Source of the DNA: Microthrixaceae bacterium
GTDB taxonomy: Bacteria > Actinomycetota > Acidimicrobiia > Acidimicrobiales > Acidimicrobilacustridaceae
Direction: 5' to 3'
DNA length: 7,834 nucleotides
Assembly (NCBI GenBank): GCA_947455015.1
Contig: CANGMY010000059.1
Span: forward strand, 1-7,834
The notes under the pieces are model-generated. The model saw only the letters and a program-made list of their open reading frames with translations. It searched no databases and had not been told where the DNA came from. Shown one piece after another: positions 6,287 to 7,834 of the stretch (positions are counted from its first letter, which is position 1; each line of letters starts with the position of its first letter). The position numbers and the translations under genes were made by a program.

Positions 6287-6327
6287 CCGGCCGATACCTG
6301 AATGACCCATTCGGGAGCGATCCCAAC

Positions 6328-7437
6328 TCAGGAAGCGAGTGTGAACGCTCCGCCTTGCACAATCTGCACCGCTGCGGGGTATGTGGGCTCATGAGCCGAG
6401 TCGTACCCGAAGGGGCCGAGCACAGTTTGTACAGTGCCGATCTTGCTTAGAGCAGCCTGAATATCCGAAGCAGCAGTTGACTTCGCAGTCTTCATTGCGG
6501 CCAGAACGACTTGGATCGCGGCATAGCCCTGAGCAGCGAACGAATCGGGAGCGACATTGTTCGCCTTGGTGTAGGACTCAACGAACTTCTTCGACTGTGA
6601 ATTGGTCGAGTTGATGTTCCACGATCCCGAAACGATGAGGCCATCGGCCGATGCACCGGAAGAAGCGATCACGGCAGCAGAATTGAAACCATTCCCGCCA
6701 ACGCGAACGGCCTTTGATGAACCAGTTGCGACCAAGAAATCGTCGGCGACTGCAGATCGCAACGCAAAGAAGATTGCATCGGGAGAACCACTCATTGCTG
6801 CTGACGCGATTGAGTCAACCGATGTCGATCCTTCGGCGTACTTCTGCTCACTGGTGATATCGATGCCGGTTGCTTTCGCGGCAGCTCGGAACGACGCCGC
6901 TGAACCCGACGAGTAACCATCGGATGGCTCCCAAATAAGTACCGCGGTCCTCACGGCATTCTTGGAGGCCGCGTACCTAACCGAAGCACTCACCATCGCG
7001 TTCTCCGAAAGCGAAACTCGCCATACGACGTTTCCAATTGACGCCATGTCAAGCACCGCGTTGGTGACCCCCAGAACCGGAACGCCAGCAGCTTGGGCAA
7101 TCGGATCAGCCGAAACGGCAACGGGAGACAATGTCGGACCGAGCACGATCGATGCCCCATCGGAAATCGCCTTCTTCATCGCGTCGGTTCCCGCTTGCGC
7201 GTCGGAAAGGTCGTCGTAGGTGCGCAAGTTGATTGAACCGTTCGCCAGTTCGTTCACCGCCAACACCGTTCCGTTCTGTTGCGTCACACCATAGGCGGCA
7301 GCGCTACCGGTGCTGGATGCAATCGACGCAACCGTCATCGGTTCCTTTGAACCTGAAGCGGAAGACGAACTGCACGCAGCAGCTCCGATGGCAAGTATCA
7401 GAGCGAGCGCGGGAAGAACAACACGAAAACGACGCAT
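6328..7437 (-). CDS. ABC transporter substrate-binding lipoprotein, branched-chain amino acid (LivJ/LivK) type
   Basis: A 369-residue predicted lipoprotein. The N-terminus MRRFRVVLPALALILAIG is a basic n-region followed by a hydrophobic core, ending in GAAAC with the lipid-attachment Cys22. A Ser-rich flexible linker (SSSSASGS) follows. The mature part reads as a type I periplasmic-binding fold of the receptor/LivK family: an early TGSAAAYG loop, AVNELANG, then VLGPTLSPVAV around 98-108 and GVPVLGVTNA near 118-127 as in ligand-binding lobe 1. The typical C-terminal GPFGYDSAHEP...YPAAVQIVQGG block begins near 341. It should be anchored on the outer face of the membrane and deliver amino acids or a similar small ligand to an ABC importer. 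No permease or ATPase is in the window, so the ligand and partners are unknown. The frame is open 46 codons further upstream, but that stretch overlaps the peroxidase gene; the ATG at 7437 gives a proper signal peptide. It starts seven bases after the peroxidase stop. Confidence 0.88.
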   Translation of the reverse strand: MRRFRVVLPALALILAIGAAACSSSSASGSKEPMTVASIASSTGSAAAYGVTQQNGTVLAVNELANGSINLRTYDDLSDAQAGTDAMKKAISDGASIVLGPTLSPVAVSADPIAQAAGVPVLGVTNAVLDMASIGNVVWRVSLSENAMVSASVRYAASKNAVRTAVLIWEPSDGYSSGSAASFRAAAKATGIDITSEQKYAEGSTSVDSIASAAMSGSPDAIFFALRSAVADDFLVATGSSKAVRVGGNGFNSAAVIASSGASADGLIVSGSWNINSTNSQSKKFVESYTKANNVAPDSFAAQGYAAIQVVLAAMKTAKSTAASDIQAALSKIGTVQTVLGPFGYDSAHEPTYPAAVQIVQGGAFTLAS

Positions 7438-7444
7438 GGGAGTG

Positions 7445-7834
7445 TCAGGAAACCTTTGACTCGATGGCTGCGACGATTTCGTCGGCTTCAGGATCAACAG
7501 TGGGACGGAAACGGGTAACCGAACCATCGGCACCCACAAGGAACTTCTCGAAGTTCCACTGCACGTCGCCGGCATCGCCAGCCGCGTCGGCGACAGCGGT
7601 GAGTTCCGAATACAGACGATGACGACTGTCGCCGTTCACATCAATCTTCTCAGTGAGCGGGAATGACACGCCATAGGTAGCGGAGCAGAACTCGGCGATT
7701 TCCTCGGGCGTACCTGGTTCCTGACCCATGAACTGGTTGCACGGGACACCAAGCACGGTGAACGAGTCGCCGCCGAAGCGCTTCTGCAGACGCTCAAGAC
7801 CTTCGTACTGCGGTGTGAGTCCACACTTCGAGGC
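7445..7834 (-). CDS. Glutathione peroxidase-family peroxidase (partial, 5' end beyond the right edge)
   Basis: The last 129 residues of a thiol peroxidase that reduces hydrogen peroxide or lipid hydroperoxides. In-frame coding reaches the window edge and begins ASKCGLTPQYEGL, which is the family's active-site segment. The peroxidatic residue is an ordinary Cys (TGT), not selenocysteine. VPCNQFMGQEPGT supplies the conserved Gln, with Met where many relatives have Gly. WNFEKFLV supplies the catalytic Trp and Asn. A second Cys in AEFCSATYGVSFP aligns with the resolving cysteine of the two-cysteine, thioredoxin-dependent members, so thioredoxin is a more likely reductant than glutathione; this is inference from the family. 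Probably only some 30-40 residues are missing at the N-terminus. The stop at 7445 is seven bases before the lipoprotein start, suggesting co-transcription. An internal GTG at 7756 is not the real start, because it lies after the active-site Cys. Confidence 0.93.
   Translation of the reverse strand, partial: ASKCGLTPQYEGLERLQKRFGGDSFTVLGVPCNQFMGQEPGTPEEIAEFCSATYGVSFPLTEKIDVNGDSRHRLYSELTAVADAAGDAGDVQWNFEKFLVGADGSVTRFRPTVDPEADEIVAAIESKVS

Larger units (their letters stand above)
6203..6327 (-). other. Non-coding interval between the lipoprotein gene and the helicase (helicase leader/promoter region)
   Basis: These 125 bases have no credible reading frame. Near the helicase, GGAGG (6240-6236) can pair with CCTCC (6225-6221) across a 10-base loop, giving a five-base-pair stem in the presumed 5' leader. 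I see no U-tract hairpin that would terminate transcription of the upstream lipoprotein gene, so read-through into the helicase cannot be excluded. Confidence 0.5.

Noticed and set aside
7438..7575. N-terminal 46-codon extension of the lipoprotein frame
   Set aside because: It overlaps the peroxidase gene and would bury the signal peptide and lipobox. The ATG at 7437 gives a textbook lipoprotein leader.

Overview
The window looks like GC-rich chromosomal DNA of an actinobacterium. The support is indirect: GTG and TTG starts, lipoprotein and Sec-type leaders with an actinobacterial flavour, an unusual Fpg/Nei subfamily, and a leader RNA of the SAM-I/SAM-IV superfamily, which is best known from Actinobacteria. 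Acidimicrobiia is my best guess at class level, but this is inference. No mobile elements, tRNA or rRNA genes, or CRISPR arrays are visible. All recognisable genes lie on the minus strand, so they are described here in transcription order, from high to low coordinates.

Block 1 (7834 to 6328): the C-terminal part of a cysteine glutathione peroxidase runs in from the right edge. Seven bases after its stop begins a lipoprotein substrate-binding protein of the branched-chain amino acid (LivJ/LivK) ABC type. No permease or ATPase genes are in view.

Block 2 (6327 to 3513): after 125 bases of non-coding sequence, which probably carry a promoter, comes a compact DEAD-box RNA helicase. Two bases after its stop starts a GTG-initiated N6-adenine DNA methyltransferase with no restriction partner in the window.

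Block 3 (3512 to 171): a leader of about 130 bases contains what I read as a SAM-sensing riboswitch of the SAM-I/SAM-IV superfamily. Behind it is a methionine operon: metX (homoserine O-acyltransferase), metZ (sulfhydrylase, joined by an ATGA overlap) and, five bases on, an Fpg/Nei-family DNA glycosylase. The leader forces a correction of the metX start. The longest reading frame would run through the riboswitch into the methyltransferase gene, whereas a TTG at 3351 with a GAGGAG ribosome-binding site gives a normal 402-residue MetX. The leader also holds a perfect anti-Shine-Dalgarno (CTCCTC) just before the aptamer and a pseudoknot strand that abuts the Shine-Dalgarno. Together these suggest that SAM shuts off translation of metX and, through coupling, metZ.

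Block 4 (126 to 1): the first 42 codons of an exported protein with a signal peptide, cut by the left edge.

The best points for follow-up are the riboswitch with its expression platform, and the glycosylase whose zinc finger has Asp and His in place of two of the four usual cysteines.
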